Shown here piece by piece: positions 48,753 through 61,793 of a stretch of 64,000 bases of DNA. Below the pieces are notes generated by a model. It was not told the origin of the DNA. It did no database searches and worked only from the letters and a program-made list of their open reading frames with translations. The first letter of the stretch is position 1. Each line of letters begins with the position of its first letter. The DNA comes from Hydractinia symbiolongicarpus (taxonomy: Eukaryota; Cnidaria; Hydrozoa; Anthoathecata; Hydractiniidae): assembly GCF_029227915.1 (NCBI RefSeq), contig NC_079884.1, positions 28,274,001 through 28,338,000 of the forward strand, written 5' to 3'. A program made the translations under genes and the position numbers.

Positions 48753-50615
48753 CGCTGAAGAAATAGAGAGAGTTTTTAAAACTACCTGTCATTGACTTTC
48801 CAACGGTGTCAATCCGTTTGAGTTACAATTGTTGCGTCACATATTCGTGCCAACATGTATTTGGTGATTTTCTTGCGATATTACTAAGTTGTATTGCTTT
48901 TAACAGTGAAACGACTGACTGTGGGAATAAATAGAACTGATTCTGGACTGTGACCTTATAAATGTGAAAGCCAGACAATTGGACTTCAAGAAATAACATT
49001 CTTCCTAATTTGACATGATTGCTGGAACTCAGCGATTACAGTGGGCGCTGTGGTAGCGCTTTATTGAAAAATTAAGACAAATAAGTCATTTTTTACTGTG
49101 GGACCAATACTGGTCGATAGCACGCGCTGAATAAATAGGAACAGTTCCAAAGACTACATTTCATTGACTTTCTAGCGGTATAAGTCCGTTTGAGTTACAA
49201 CGGTTCTGTCACATATTCGTACCAATATGTAATTAGCGATAGTACTCGGATATTACTAGGTTGCATCGCTTTTAACAGTGAAACGCTTGACTGTGGGACT
49301 TAATTGAACTGATATTGGACTTTGACCTTGTAAATGTGATAAATGAGCCGGTTTGACTACAAGAAATAACATTCCTTTTAATTTGACATGATTGCTGGAA
49401 CTCAGCGATTACACTGGTCACTGTGGTAGCGCTTTATTACAAAATTAAGATAAACAAGTCATTCTTTACTGTGGGACCAATCCTAGCCGTTAGCTCGCGC
49501 TGAAGATATAGACACAGTTTCAGAAACTACATTTCATTTACTTTCTAACAGTGTCAATCCGTTTGAGTTACAACGGTTGCGTCACATATTCGTACCAACA
49601 TGTATTTAGCAATATTTTTCCGCTACTACTAGGTTCCATCGCTTTTAACAGTGAAACGATTGACTGTGGGACTTAATTGAACTGATTTTGGACTGTGACC
49701 TTATAAATGTGAAAGCGAGACAATTTGACTTCAAGAAATAACATTCTTCCTAATTTGACATGATTGCTGGAAATCAGCAATTACACTGGTCACTGTGGTA
49801 GCGCTTTATTACAAAATTAAGATAAATAAGTCATTTTTTACTGTGGGACCAATCCTGGCCGTTAGCTTGCGCTGAAGAAATAGAGACAGTTTCAAATACT
49901 ACATTTCACTGACTTTCTAACGGTGTCAGTCCGTTTGAGTTACAACTGTTGCGTCACATATTCGTACCAACATGTATTTAACGATAGTATTCGGATATTG
50001 CTAGGTTGCATCGCTTTTAACAGTGAAACGCTTGACTGTGGGACTTATTTGAACTGATTTTGGACTTTGACCTTATAAATGTGATAAATGAGATTGTTTG
50101 ACTACAAGAAATAACATTCTTCTTAATTTGACACGATTGCTGGAACTCAGCGATTACAGTGGGCGCTGTGGTAGCGCTTTATTGAAAAATTAAGACAAAT
50201 AAGTCATTTTTTACTGTGGGACCAATCCTAGCCGTTAGCTCGCGCTGAAGAGATAGAGACAGTTTCAAAAACTACCTTTCATTGACTTTCTAACGGTGTC
50301 AATCCGTTTGAGTTACAACGGTTGCGTCACATATTCGTACCAACATGTATTTGGTGATTTTCTTCCAATATTACTAAGTTGTATTGCTTTTAACAGTGAT
50401 ACGATTAACTGTGGGAATAATTAGAACTGATTCTGGACTGTGATCTTATAAATGTGATAAATGAGTCAATTGGTGTCCAAAGAATAACATTCTTCTTAAT
50501 TTGACATGATTGCTGGAACTCAGTGATTACACTGGTCGCTGTGGTAGCGCTTTATTAAAAAATTAAGATAAACAAGTCATTCTTTACTGTGGGACCAATC
50601 CTAGCCGTTAGCTCG
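48753..50615. repeat. Partial hexamer A-B-C-D-E
   Basis: Units start at 48,753 (A), 49,125 (B), 49,498 (C), 49,870 (D) and 50,243 (E). Unit A reads gagagag as in the copies at 30,493, 32,729 and 36,455, not gagagtg as in the neighbouring copies, so this copy has a different recent ancestor. The F unit expected next is replaced by a cagaaactac class unit that begins the tetramer block. Confidence 0.87.
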
Positions 50616-52965
50616 CGCTGAAGAAATAGAGACAGTTTCAGAAACTACATTTCATTTACTTTCTAACAGTGTCAATCCGTTTGAGTTACAACGGTTGCGT
50701 CACATATTCGTACCAACATGTATTTAGCAATATTTTTCCGCTACTACTAGGTTCCATCGCTTTTAACAGTGAAACGATTGACTGTGGGACTTAATTGAAC
50801 TGATTTTGGACTGTGACCTTATAAATGTGAAAGCGAGACAATTGGACTTCAAGAATTAACATTCTTTCTAATTTGACATGATTGCTGGTATTCAGCGATT
50901 ACATTAGGCTCTGTGGTAGCGCTTTATTTAAAAATTTAGATAAATAAGTCTTTTCTTACTGTGGGACCAATACTGGTCGTTAGCACGCGCTGAATAAATA
51001 GGAACAGTTCCAAAGACCACATTTCATTGACTTTCTAGCGGTATAAGTCCGTTTGAGTTACAACGGTTCTGTCACATATTCGTACCAATATGTAATTAGC
51101 GATAGTACTCGGATATTACTAGGTTGCATGGCTTTTAACAGTGAAACGCTTGACTGTGGGACTTAATTGAACTGATATTGGACTTTGACCTTGTAAATGT
51201 GATAAATGAGCCAGTTTGACTACAAGAAATAACATTCCTTTTAATTTGACATGATTGCTGGAACTCAGCGATTACACTGGTCACTGTGGTAGCGCTTTAT
51301 TACAAAATTAAGATAAACAAGTCATTCTTTACTGTGGGACCAATCCTAGCCGTTAGCTCGCACTGAAGAAATAGAGACAGTTTCAGAAACTACATTTCAT
51401 TTACTTTCTAACGGTGTCAATCCGTTTGAGTTACAACGGTTGCGTCACATATTCGTACCAACATGTATTTAGCGATAGTATTCGGATATTGCTAGGTTGC
51501 ATCGCTTTTAACAGTGAAACGCTTGACTGTGGGACTTATTTGAACTGATTTTGGACTTTGACCTTATAAATGTGATAAATGAGGTTGTTTGACTACAAGA
51601 AATAACATTCTTCTTAATTTGACATGATTGCTGGAACTCAGCGATTACAGTGGGCGCTGTGGTAGCGCTTTATTGAAAAATGAAGACAAATAAGTCATTT
51701 TTTACTGTGGGACCAATCCTAGCAGTTAGCTCGCGCTGAAGAGATAGAGACAGTTTCAAAAACTACCTTTCATTGACTTTCTAACGGTGTCAATCCGTTT
51801 GAGTTACAACGGTTGCGTCACATATTCGTACCAACATGTATTTGGTGATTTTCTTCCAATATTACTAAGTTGTATTGATTTTAACAGTGATACGATTAAC
51901 TGTGGGAATAATTAGAACTGATTCTGGACTGTGATCTTATAAATGTGATAAATGAGTCAATTGGTGTCCAAAGAATAACATTCTTCTTAATTTGACATGA
52001 TTGCTGGAACTCAGCGATTACACTGGTCGCTGTGGTAGCGCTTTATTAAAAAATTAAGATAAACAAGTCATTCTTTACTGTGGGACCAATCCTAGCCGTT
52101 AGCTGGCGCTGAAGAAATAGAGACAGTTTCAGAAACTACATTTCATTTACTTTCTAACGGTGTCAATCCGTTTGAGTTACAACGGTTGCGTCACATATTC
52201 GTACCAACATGTATTTAGCAATATTTTTCCGCTACTACTAGGTTCCATCGCTTTTAACAGTGAAACGATTGACTGTGGGACTTAATTGAACTGATTTTGG
52301 ACTGTGACCTTATAAATGTGAAAGCGAGACAATTGGACTTCAAAAATTAACATTCTTTCTAATTTGACATGATTGCTGGTATTCAGCGATTACATTAGGC
52401 TCTGTGGTAGCGCTTTATTTAAAAATTTAGATAAATAAGTCTTTTCTTACTGTGGGACCAATACTGGTCGTTAGCACGCGCTGAATAAATAGGAACAGTT
52501 CCAAAGACCACATTTCATTGACTTTCTAGCGGTATAAGTCCGTTTGAGTTACAACGGTTCTGTCACATATTCGTACCAATATGTAATTAGCGATAGTACT
52601 CGGATATTACTAGGTTGCATGGCTTTTAACAGTGAAACGCTTGACTGTGGGACTTAATTGAACTGATATTGGACTTTGACCTTGTAAATGTGATAAATGA
52701 GCCAGTTTGACTACAAGAAATAACATTCCTTTTAATTTGACATGATTGCTGGAACTCAGCGATTACACTGGTCACTGTGGTAGCGCTTTATTACAAAATT
52801 AAGATAAACAAGTCATTCTTTACTGTGGGACCAATCCTAGCCGTTAGCTGGCGCTGAAGAAATAGAGACAGTTTCAGAAACTACATTTCATTTACTTTCT
52901 AACGGTGTCAATCCGTTTGAGTTACAACGGTTGCGTCACATATTCGTACCAACATGTATTTAGCA
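50243..52965. repeat. 4-monomer higher-order repeat, 1,491 bp, about 1.8 copies
   Basis: Monomer starts 50,243, 50,616, 50,988 and 51,361 return at 51,734, 52,107, 52,479 and 52,852, a constant 1,491 bp. Shared marks are attaacattctttc, gctggtattcagc and gttgcatggctttt. The match ends in the fourth unit: near 51,475 the left copy enters ttagcgatagtattcgg, while the right copy has ttagcaatatttttccgc. The first four units also match 37,200-38,431. Confidence 0.88.
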
Positions 52966-53429
52966 ATATTTTTCCGCTACTACTAGGTTCCATCGCTTTT
53001 AACAGTGAAACGATTGACTGTGGGACTTAATTGAACTGATTTTGGACTGTGACCTTATAAATGTGAAAGCGAGACAATTGGACTTCAAGAAATAACATTC
53101 TTCCTAATTTGACATGATTGCTGGAACTCAGCGATTACACTGGTCACTGTGGTAGCGCTTTATTACAAAATTAAGATAAATAAGTCATTTTTTACTGTGG
53201 GACCAATCCTGGCCGTTAGCTTGCGCTGAAGAAATAGAGACAGTTTCAAATACTACATTTCACTGACTTTCTAACGGTGTCAGTCCGTTTGAGTTACAAC
53301 GGTTGCGTCACATATTCGTACCAACATGTATTTAGCGATAGTATTCGGATTTTACTAGGTTGCATCGGTTTTAACAGTGAAACGCTTGACTGTGGGACTT
53401 ATTTGAACTGATTTTGGACTTTGACCTTA
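52966..53429. repeat. Linking monomers after the tetramer
   Basis: The rest of a class C unit from 52,852 and the first half of a class D unit from 53,224 (caaatactacatttcactg). Local changes include cggattttactagg and gcatcggttttaac near 53,348-53,370. No other feature is seen. Confidence 0.75.
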
Positions 53430-55087
53430 TAAATGTGATAAATGAGATTGTTTGACTACAAGAAATAACATTCTTCTTAATTTGACATGATTGCTTGAAC
53501 TCAGCGATTACAGTGGGCGCTGTGGTAGCGCTTTATTGAAAAATTAAGACAAATAAGTCATTTTTTACTGTGGGACCAATCCTAGCCGTTAGCTCGGGCT
53601 GAAGAGATAGAGACAGTTTCAAAAACTACCTTTCATTGACTTTCTAACGGTGTCGATCCGTTTGAGTTACAACGGTTGCGTCACATATTCGTACCAACAT
53701 GTATTTGGTGATTTTCTTCCAATATTACTAAGTTGTATTGCTTTTAACAGTGCAACGATTAACTGTGGGAATAAATAGAACTGATTCTGGACTGTGATCT
53801 TATAAATGTGATAAATGAGTCAATTGGTGTCCAAAGAATAACACTCTTCTTAATTTGACATGATTGCTGGAATTCAGCGGTTACATTAGGCACTGTGGTA
53901 GCGCTTTATTTAAAAATTTAGATAAATAAGTCTTTTCTTACTGTGGGACCAATCCTGGCCGTTAGCACGCGCTGAATAAATAGGAACAGTTCCAAAGACT
54001 ACATTTCATTGTCTTTCTAGCGGTATAAGTCCGTTTGAGTTACAACGGTTGCGCCACATATTCCTACCAACATGTATTTGGTGATTTTCTTGCGATATTA
54101 CTAAGTTGTATTGATTTTAACAGTGAAACGCTTGACTGTGGGACTTAATTGAACTGATTTTGAACTTTGACCTTATAAATGTGATAAATGAGATTGTTTG
54201 ACTACAAGAAATAACATTCTTCTTAATTTGACATGATTGCTTGAACTCAGCGATTACAGTGGGCGCTGTGGTAGCGCTTTATTGAAAAATTAAGACAAAT
54301 AAGTCATTTTTTACTGTGGGACCAATCCTAGCCGTTAGCTCGGGCTGAAGAGATAGAGACAGTTACAAAAACTACCTTTCATTGACTTTCTAACGGTGTC
54401 GATCCGTTTGAGTTACAACGGTTGCGTCACATATTCGTACCAACATGTATTTGGTGATTTTCTTCCAATATTACTAAGTTGTATTGCTTTTAACAGTGCA
54501 ACGATTGACTGTGGGAATAAATAGAACTGATTCTGGACTGTGACCTTATAAATGTGAAAGCGGGACAATTGGACTTCAAGAAATAACATTCTTCCTAATT
54601 TGACATGATTGCTGGAACTCATCGATTACACTGGTCACTGTGGTAGCGCTTTATTTAAAAATTTAGATAAATAAGTCTTTTCTTACTGTGGGACCAATCC
54701 TGGCCGTTAGCACGCGCTGAATAAATAGGAACAGTTCCAAAGACTACATTTCATTGTCTTTCTAGCGGTATAAGTCCGTTTGAGTTACAACGGTTGCGCC
54801 ACATATTCGTACCAACATGTATTTGGTGATTTTCTTGCGATATTACTAAGTTGTATTGCTTTTAACAGTGAAACGCTTGACTGTGGGACTTAATTGAACT
54901 GATTTTGAACTTTGACCTTATAAATGTGATAAATGAGCTAGTTTGACTACAAGAAATAACATTCCTCTTAATTTGACATGATTGCTGGAACTCAGCGGTT
55001 ACACGGGGCGCTGTGGTAGTGTTTTATTAAAAAATTAAGATAAATAAGTCATTTTTTACTGTGGGACCAATCCTAGCCGTTAGCTCG
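53430..55087. repeat. 746-bp dimer E-G, two copies with a conversion patch
   Basis: The E unit with the unusual start gctcgggctgaagag occurs at 53,597 and 54,343, and the G unit with tcattgtctttctag at 53,970 and 54,715. Matching also includes the preceding half unit with gattgcttgaactcagc. Between about 54,530 and 54,650 the second copy instead carries a class C-like tract (gtgaaagcgggacaattgg, catcgattacactgg), so part of one monomer was replaced. Confidence 0.8.
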
Positions 55088-56952
55088 CGCTGAAGAAATA
55101 GAGAGAGTTTTTAAAACTACCTGTCATTGACTTTCCAACGGTGTCAATCCGTTTGAGTTACAACGGTTGCGTCAGATATTCGTACCAACATGTATTTAGC
55201 GATAGTATTCGGATATTGCTGGGTTGCATCGCTTTTAACAGTGAAACGCTTGACTGTGGGACTTATTTGAACTGATTTTGGACTTTGACCTTCTAAATGT
55301 GATAAATGAGATTGTTTGTCTACAAGAAATAACATTCTTCTTAATTTGACATGATTGCTGGAACTCAGCGATTACAGTGGGCGCTGTGGTAGCGCTTTAT
55401 TGAAAAATTAAGACAAATAAGTCATTTTTTACTGTGGGACCAATCCTAGCCGTTAGCTGGCGCTGAAGAGATAGAGACAGTTTCAAAAAATAGCTTTCAT
55501 TGACTTTCTAACGGTGTCAATCCGTTTGAGTTACAACGGTTGCGTCACATATTCGTACCAACATGTATTTGGTGATTTTCTTCCAATATTACTAAGTTGT
55601 ATTGCTTTTAACAGTGAAACGATTAACTGTGGGAATAAATAGAACTGATTCTGGACTGTGATCTTATAAATGTGATAAATGAGTCAATTGGTGTCCAAAG
55701 AATAACATTCTTCTTAATTTCACATGATTGCCGGAATTCATCGATTACATTAGGCTCTGTGGTAGCGCTCTATTTAAAAATTTAGATAAATAAGTCTTTT
55801 CTTACTGTGGGACCAATCCTTTCCGTTAGCACGCGCTGAATAAATAGGAACAGTTCCAAAGACTACATTTCATTGACTTTCTAGCGGTATAAGTTCGTTT
55901 GAGTTACAACGGTTGCGTCACATATTCGTACCAACATGAATTTAGCGATAGTATTCGGATATTACTAGATTGCATCGCTTTTAACAGTGAAACGCTTGAC
56001 TGTGGGACTTAATTGAACTGATTTTGGACTTTGACCTTATAAATGTGATAAATGAGCTAGTTTGACTACAAGAAATAACATTCCTCTTAATTTGACATGA
56101 TTGCTGGAACTCAGCGATTACACTGGGCGCTGTGGTAGTGTTTTATTAAAAAATTAAGATAATAAAGTCATTTTTTACTGTGGGACCAATCCTAGCCGTT
56201 AGCTCGCGCTGAAGAAATAGAGACAGTTTTTAAAACTACCTGTCATTGACTTTCTAACGGTGTCAATCCGTTTGAGTTACAACGGTTGCGTCACATATTC
56301 GTGCCAACATGTATTTGGTGATTTTCTTGAAATATTACTAAGTTGTATTGCTTTTAACAGTGAAACGATTGACTGTGGGAATAAATAGAACTGATTCTGG
56401 ACCGTAACCTTATAAATGTAATAACTGAGTCAATTGGTGTCCAAAGAATAACACCCTTCTTAATTTGACATGATTGCTGGATTTCAGCGGTTACATTAGG
56501 CTCTGTGGTAGCGCTTTATTTAAAAATTTAGATAAATAAGTCTTTTTTTACTGTGGGACCAATCCTAGCCGTTAGTTCGCGCTTAAGAAATAGAAACAGT
56601 ACCAAAGACTACATGTCATTGACTTTCTAGCGGTATAAATTCGTTTGAGTTTCAACAGTTGCGTCACATGTTCGTACCAACATGTATTTAGCGATAGTAT
56701 TCGGATATTGCTAGGTTGCATCGCTTTTAACAGTGAAACGCTTGACTGTGGGACTTATTTGAAGTGATTTTGGACTTTGACCTTATAAATGTGATAAATG
56801 AGCTAGTTTGACTACAAGAAATAACATTCTTCTTAATTTGACATGATTGCTGGAACTCAGCGATTACACTGGGCGCTGTGGTAGCACTTTATTTAAAAAT
56901 TAAGATAAATAAGTCATTTTTTACTGTGGGACCAATCCTAGCCGTTAGCTCG
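55088..56952. repeat. Five diverged mosaic monomers
   Basis: Starts are 55,088, 55,461, 55,834, 56,207 and 56,580. The unit at 55,088 begins as class A and changes to a class D-like end. Private differences are more common than to the left: gtcagatattcg, caaaaaatagctttc, atttcacatgattg, cctttccgttagc, aataaagtc, gaccgtaacc and gtttcaacagtt. No order shared with another block was recognised. Confidence 0.78.
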
Positions 56953-59900
56953 CGCTGAAGAAATAGAGACAGTTTCAAATACTACATTTCACTGACTTTC
57001 TAACGGTGTCAGTCAGTTTGAGTTACAACGGTTGCGTCACATATTCGTACCAACATGTATTTAGCGATAGTATTCGGATATTGCTAGGTTGCATCGCTTT
57101 TAACAGTGAAACGCTTGACTGTGGGACTCATTTGAACTGATTTTGGACTTTGACCTTTTAAATGTGATAGATGAGCTAGTTTGACTACAAGAAATAACAT
57201 TCTTCTTAATTTGACATGATTGCTGGAACTCAGCGATTACGCTGGGCGCTGTGGTAGCACTTTATTAAAAAATTAAGATAAATAAGTCATTTTTTACTGT
57301 GGGACCAATCCTAGCCGTTAGCTTGCGCTGAAGAAATAGAGACAGTTTTTAAAACTACCTTTCATTGACTTTCTAACGGTGTCAATCCGTTTGAGTTACT
57401 ACGGTTGCGTCACATATTCGTACCAACATGTATTTGGTGATTTTCTTGCGACATTACTAAGTTGTATTGCTTTTAACAGTGAAACGATTGACTGTGGGAA
57501 TTAATAGAACTGATTCTGGACTGCGACCTTATAAATGTGATAAATGAGCCAATTGGTCTCCAAGGAATAACATTCTTCTTAATTTCACATGATTGCCGGA
57601 ATTCATCGATTACATTAGGCTCTGTGGTAGCGCTTTATATAAAAATTTATATAAATAAGTCTTTTCTTACTGTGCGACCAATCCTGGTCGTTAGCACGCG
57701 CTGAATAAATAGAAACAGTTCCAAAGACCACATTTCATTGAATTTCTAGCGGTATAAGTCCGTTTGAGTTACAACGGTTCTGTCACATATTTGTACCAAT
57801 ATGTATTTAGCGATAGTATTCGGATATTACTAGGTTGCATCGCTTTTAACAGTGAAACGCTTGACTGTGGGCCTTAATTGAACTGATTTTGGACTTTGAC
57901 CTTGTAAATGTGATAAATGAGCCAGTTTGACTACAAGAAAAAACATTCCTTCTAATTTGACATGATTGCTGGAACTCAGCGATTACACTGGTCACTGTGG
58001 TAGCTTTATTACAAAATTAAGATAAACAAGTCATTCTTTACTGTGGGACCAATCCTAGCCGTTAGCTCGCGCTGAAGAAATAGAGACAGTTTCAGAAACT
58101 ACATTTCATTTACTTTCTAACGGTGTCAATCCGTTTGAGTTACAGCGGTTGCGTCACATATTCGTACCAACATGTATTTAGCGATATTTTTCCGCTACTA
58201 CTAGGTTCCATCGCTTTTAACAGTGAAACGATTGACTGTGGGACTTGATTGAACTGATTTTGACTGTGACCTTATAAATGTGAAAGCGAGACAATTGCTC
58301 TTCAAGAAATAACATTCTTCCTAATTTGACATGATTGCTGGAACTCAGCGATTACACTGGTCACTGTGGTAGCGCTTTATTACAAAATTAAGATAAACAA
58401 GTCATTCTTTACTGTGGGACCAATCCTAGCCGTTAGCTCGCGCTGAAGAAATAGAGACAGTTTCAAATACTACATTTCACTGACTTTCTAACGGTGTCAG
58501 TCCGTTTGAGTTACAACGGTTGCGTCACATATTCGTACCAACATGTATTTAGCGATAGTATTCGGATATTGCTAGGTTGCATCGCTTTTAACAGTGAAAC
58601 GCTTGACTGTGGGACTCATTTGAACTGATTTTGGACTTTGACCTTTTAAATGTGATAAATGGGCTAGTTTGACTACAAGAAATAAGATTCTTCTTAATTT
58701 GACATGATTGCTGGAACTCAGCGATTACACTGGGCGCTGTGGTAGCACTTTATTAAAAAATTAAGATAAATAAGTCATTTTTTACTGTGGGACCAATCCT
58801 AGCCGTTAGCTCGCGCTGAAAAAATAGAGACAGTTTTTAAAACTACCTTTCATTGACTTTCTAACGGTGTCAATCCGTTTGAGTTACAACGATTGCGTCA
58901 CATATTCGTACCAACATGTATTTGGTGATTTTCTTGCGACATTACTAAGCTGTATTGCTTTTAACAGTGAAACGATTGACTGTGGGAATTAATAGAACTG
59001 ATTCTGGACTGCGACCTTATAAATGTGATAAATGAGCCAATTGGTCTCCAAGGAATAACATTCTTCCTAATTTCACATGATTGCCGGAATTCATCGATTA
59101 CATTAGGCTCTGTGGTAGCGCTTTATATAAAAATTTATATAAATAAGTCTTTTCTTACTGTGCGACCAATCCTGGTCGTTAGCACGCGCTGAATAAATAG
59201 GAACAGTTCCAAAGACCACATTTCATTGAATTTCTAGCGGTAAAAGTCCGTTTGAGTTACAACGGTTCTGTCACATATTCGTACCAATATGTATTTAGCG
59301 ATACTATTCGGATATTACTAGGTTGCATCGCTTTTAACAGTGAAACGCTCGACTGTGGGCTTTAATTGAACTGATTTTGGACTTTGACCTTGTAAATGTG
59401 ATAAATGAGCCAGTTTGACTACAAGAAATAACATTCCTCGTAATTTGACATGATTGCTGGAACTCAGCGATTACACTGGTCACTGTGGTAGCTTTATTAC
59501 AAAATTAAGATAAACAAGTCATTCTTTACTGTGGGACCAATCCTAGCCGTTAGCTCGCGCTGAAGAAATAGAGACAGTTTCAGAAACTACATTTCATTTA
59601 CTTTCTAACGGTGTCAATCCGTTTGAGTTACAGCGGTTGTGTCACATATTCGTACCAACATGTATTTAGCGATATTTTTCCGCTACTACTAGGTTCCATC
59701 GCTTTTAACAGTGAAACGATTGACTGTGGGACTTGATTGAACTGATTTTGGACTGTGACCTTATAAATGTGAAAGCGAGACAATTGCTCTTCAAGAAATA
59801 ACATTCTTCCTAATTTGACATGATTGCTGGAACTCAGCGATTACACTGGTCACTGTGGTAGCGCTTTATTACAAAATTAAGATAAACAAGTCATTCTTTA

Positions 59901-60302
59901 CTGTGGGACCAATCCTAGACGTTAGCTCGCGCTGAAGAAATAGAGACAGTTTCAAATACTACATTTCACTGACTTTCTAACGGTGTCAGTCCGTTTGAGT
60001 TACAACGGTTGCGTCACATATTCGTACCAACATGTATTTAGCGATAGTATTCGGATATTGCTAGGTTGCATCGCTTTTAACAGTGAAACGCTTGACTGTG
60101 GGACTCATTTGAACTGATTTTGGACTTTGACCTTTTAAATGTGATAAATGAGCTAGTTTGACTACAAGAAATAACATTTTTCTTAATTTGACATGATTGC
60201 TGGAACTCAGCGATTACACTGGGCGCTGTGGTAGCACTTTATTAAAAAATTAAGATAAATAAGTCATTTTTTACTGTGGGACCAATCCTAGCCGTTAGCT
60301 CG
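56953..60302. repeat. 4-monomer higher-order repeat, 1,488 bp, about 2.2 copies
   Basis: Starts 56,953, 57,326, 57,699 and 58,070 correspond to 58,441, 58,814, 59,187 and 59,558. A third cycle starts at 59,930. Shared private variants are gtagcactttatt, tactgtgcgacc, tttatataaataag, cattgaatttctag, gttacagcggttg, caattgctcttcaag and ggtagctttattac, which has lost two bases of the usual gcgctt. Units with these losses are 371 bp. The third cycle breaks off early in the unit at 60,303, which starts cgctgaaaaaatag like 58,814 and then changes class. Confidence 0.9.
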
Positions 60303-61793
60303 CGCTGAAAAAATAGAGACAGTTTCAAATACTACATTTCACTGACTTTCTAACGGTGTCAGTCCGTTTGAGTTACAACGGTTGCGTCACATATTCGTAC
60401 CAACATGTATTTGTGATTTTCTTCCAATATTACTAAGTTGTATAGCTTTTAACAGTGAAACGCTAGACTGTGGGACTTATTTGAACTGACTTTGGACTTT
60501 GACCTTATAAATGTGATAAATGAGTCAATTGGTGTCCAAAGAATAACATTTTTCTTAATTTGACATGATTGCTGGAATTCAGCGAATACATTAGGCTCTG
60601 TGGTAGCGCTTTATTTAAAAATTTGGATCAATAAGTCTTTTTTTGCTGTGGGACCAATCCTGGCCGTTAGCACGCGCTGAATAAATAGGAACAGTTCCAA
60701 AGACTACATTTCATTGACTTTCTAGCGGTATAAGTCCGTTTGAGTTGCAACAGTTCTGTCACATATTCGTACCAATATGTACTTAGCGATAGCATTCGGA
60801 TATTACTAGGTTGCATCACTTTTAACAGTGAAACGCTTGACTGTGGGACTTAATTGAACTCATTTTGGACTTTGACCTTGTAAATGGGATAAATGAGCCA
60901 GTTTGACTACAAGAAATAACATTCTTCCTAATTTGACATGATTACTGGAATTCAGCGAATACATTAGGCTCTGTGGTAGCGCTTTATTTAAAAATTTAGA
61001 TAAATAAGTCTTTTTTTGCTGTGGGACCAATCCTGGCCGTTAGCACGCGCTGAATAAATAGGAACAGTTTCAGAGACTACATTTCATTGACTTTCTAGCG
61101 GTATAAATCTGTTTGAGTTACAACGGTTCTGTCACATATTCGTACCAACATGTATTTAGCGATAGTATTCGGATATTGCTAGGTTGCATCGCTTTTAACA
61201 GTGAAACGCTAGACTGTGGGACTTATTTGAACTGACTTTGGACTTTGACCTTATAAATGTGATAAATGAGTCAATTGGTGTCCAAAGAATAACATTCTTC
61301 TTAATTTGACATGATTGCTGGAATTCAGCGAATACATTAGGCTCTGTGGTAGCGCTTTATTTAAAAATTTAGATCAATAAGTCTTTTTTTGCTGTGGGAC
61401 CAATCCTGGCCGTTAGCACGCGCTAAATAAATAGGAACAGTTTCAAAGACTACATTTCATTGACTTTCTAGCGGTATAAATCTGTTTGAGTTACAACGGT
61501 TCTGTCACATATTCGTACCAACATGTATTTAGCGATAGTATTCGGATATTACTAGATTGCATCGCTTTTAACAGTGAAACGCTTGACTGTGGGACTTAAT
61601 TGAACTGATTTTGGACTTTGACCTTGTAAATGTGATAAATGAACCAGTTTGACTACAAGAAATAACATTCTTCCTAATTTGACATAAATGCTGGAACCCA
61701 GCAATTACACTGGTCACTGTGGTAGCGCTTTATTACAAAATTAAGATAAATAAGTCATTTTTAACTGTGGGACCAATCCTAGCCGGTAGTTCG
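60303..61793. repeat. 746-bp dimer-like units
   Basis: Units at 60,303 and 61,048 share aacgctagactgtggg and gaactgactttgg at about 746 bp spacing, and both are followed by units with gcacgcgctgaataaat or gcacgcgctaaataaat (60,675 and 61,421). The form gatcaataagtc occurs near 60,627 and 61,373. The agreement is patchy, with class switches inside monomers. Confidence 0.75.

Noticed and set aside
54413-55335. Minus-strand open frames of 69 and 63 codons
   Set aside because: They arise in single monomers by loss of a stop that other copies keep. There is no conservation and no coding context.
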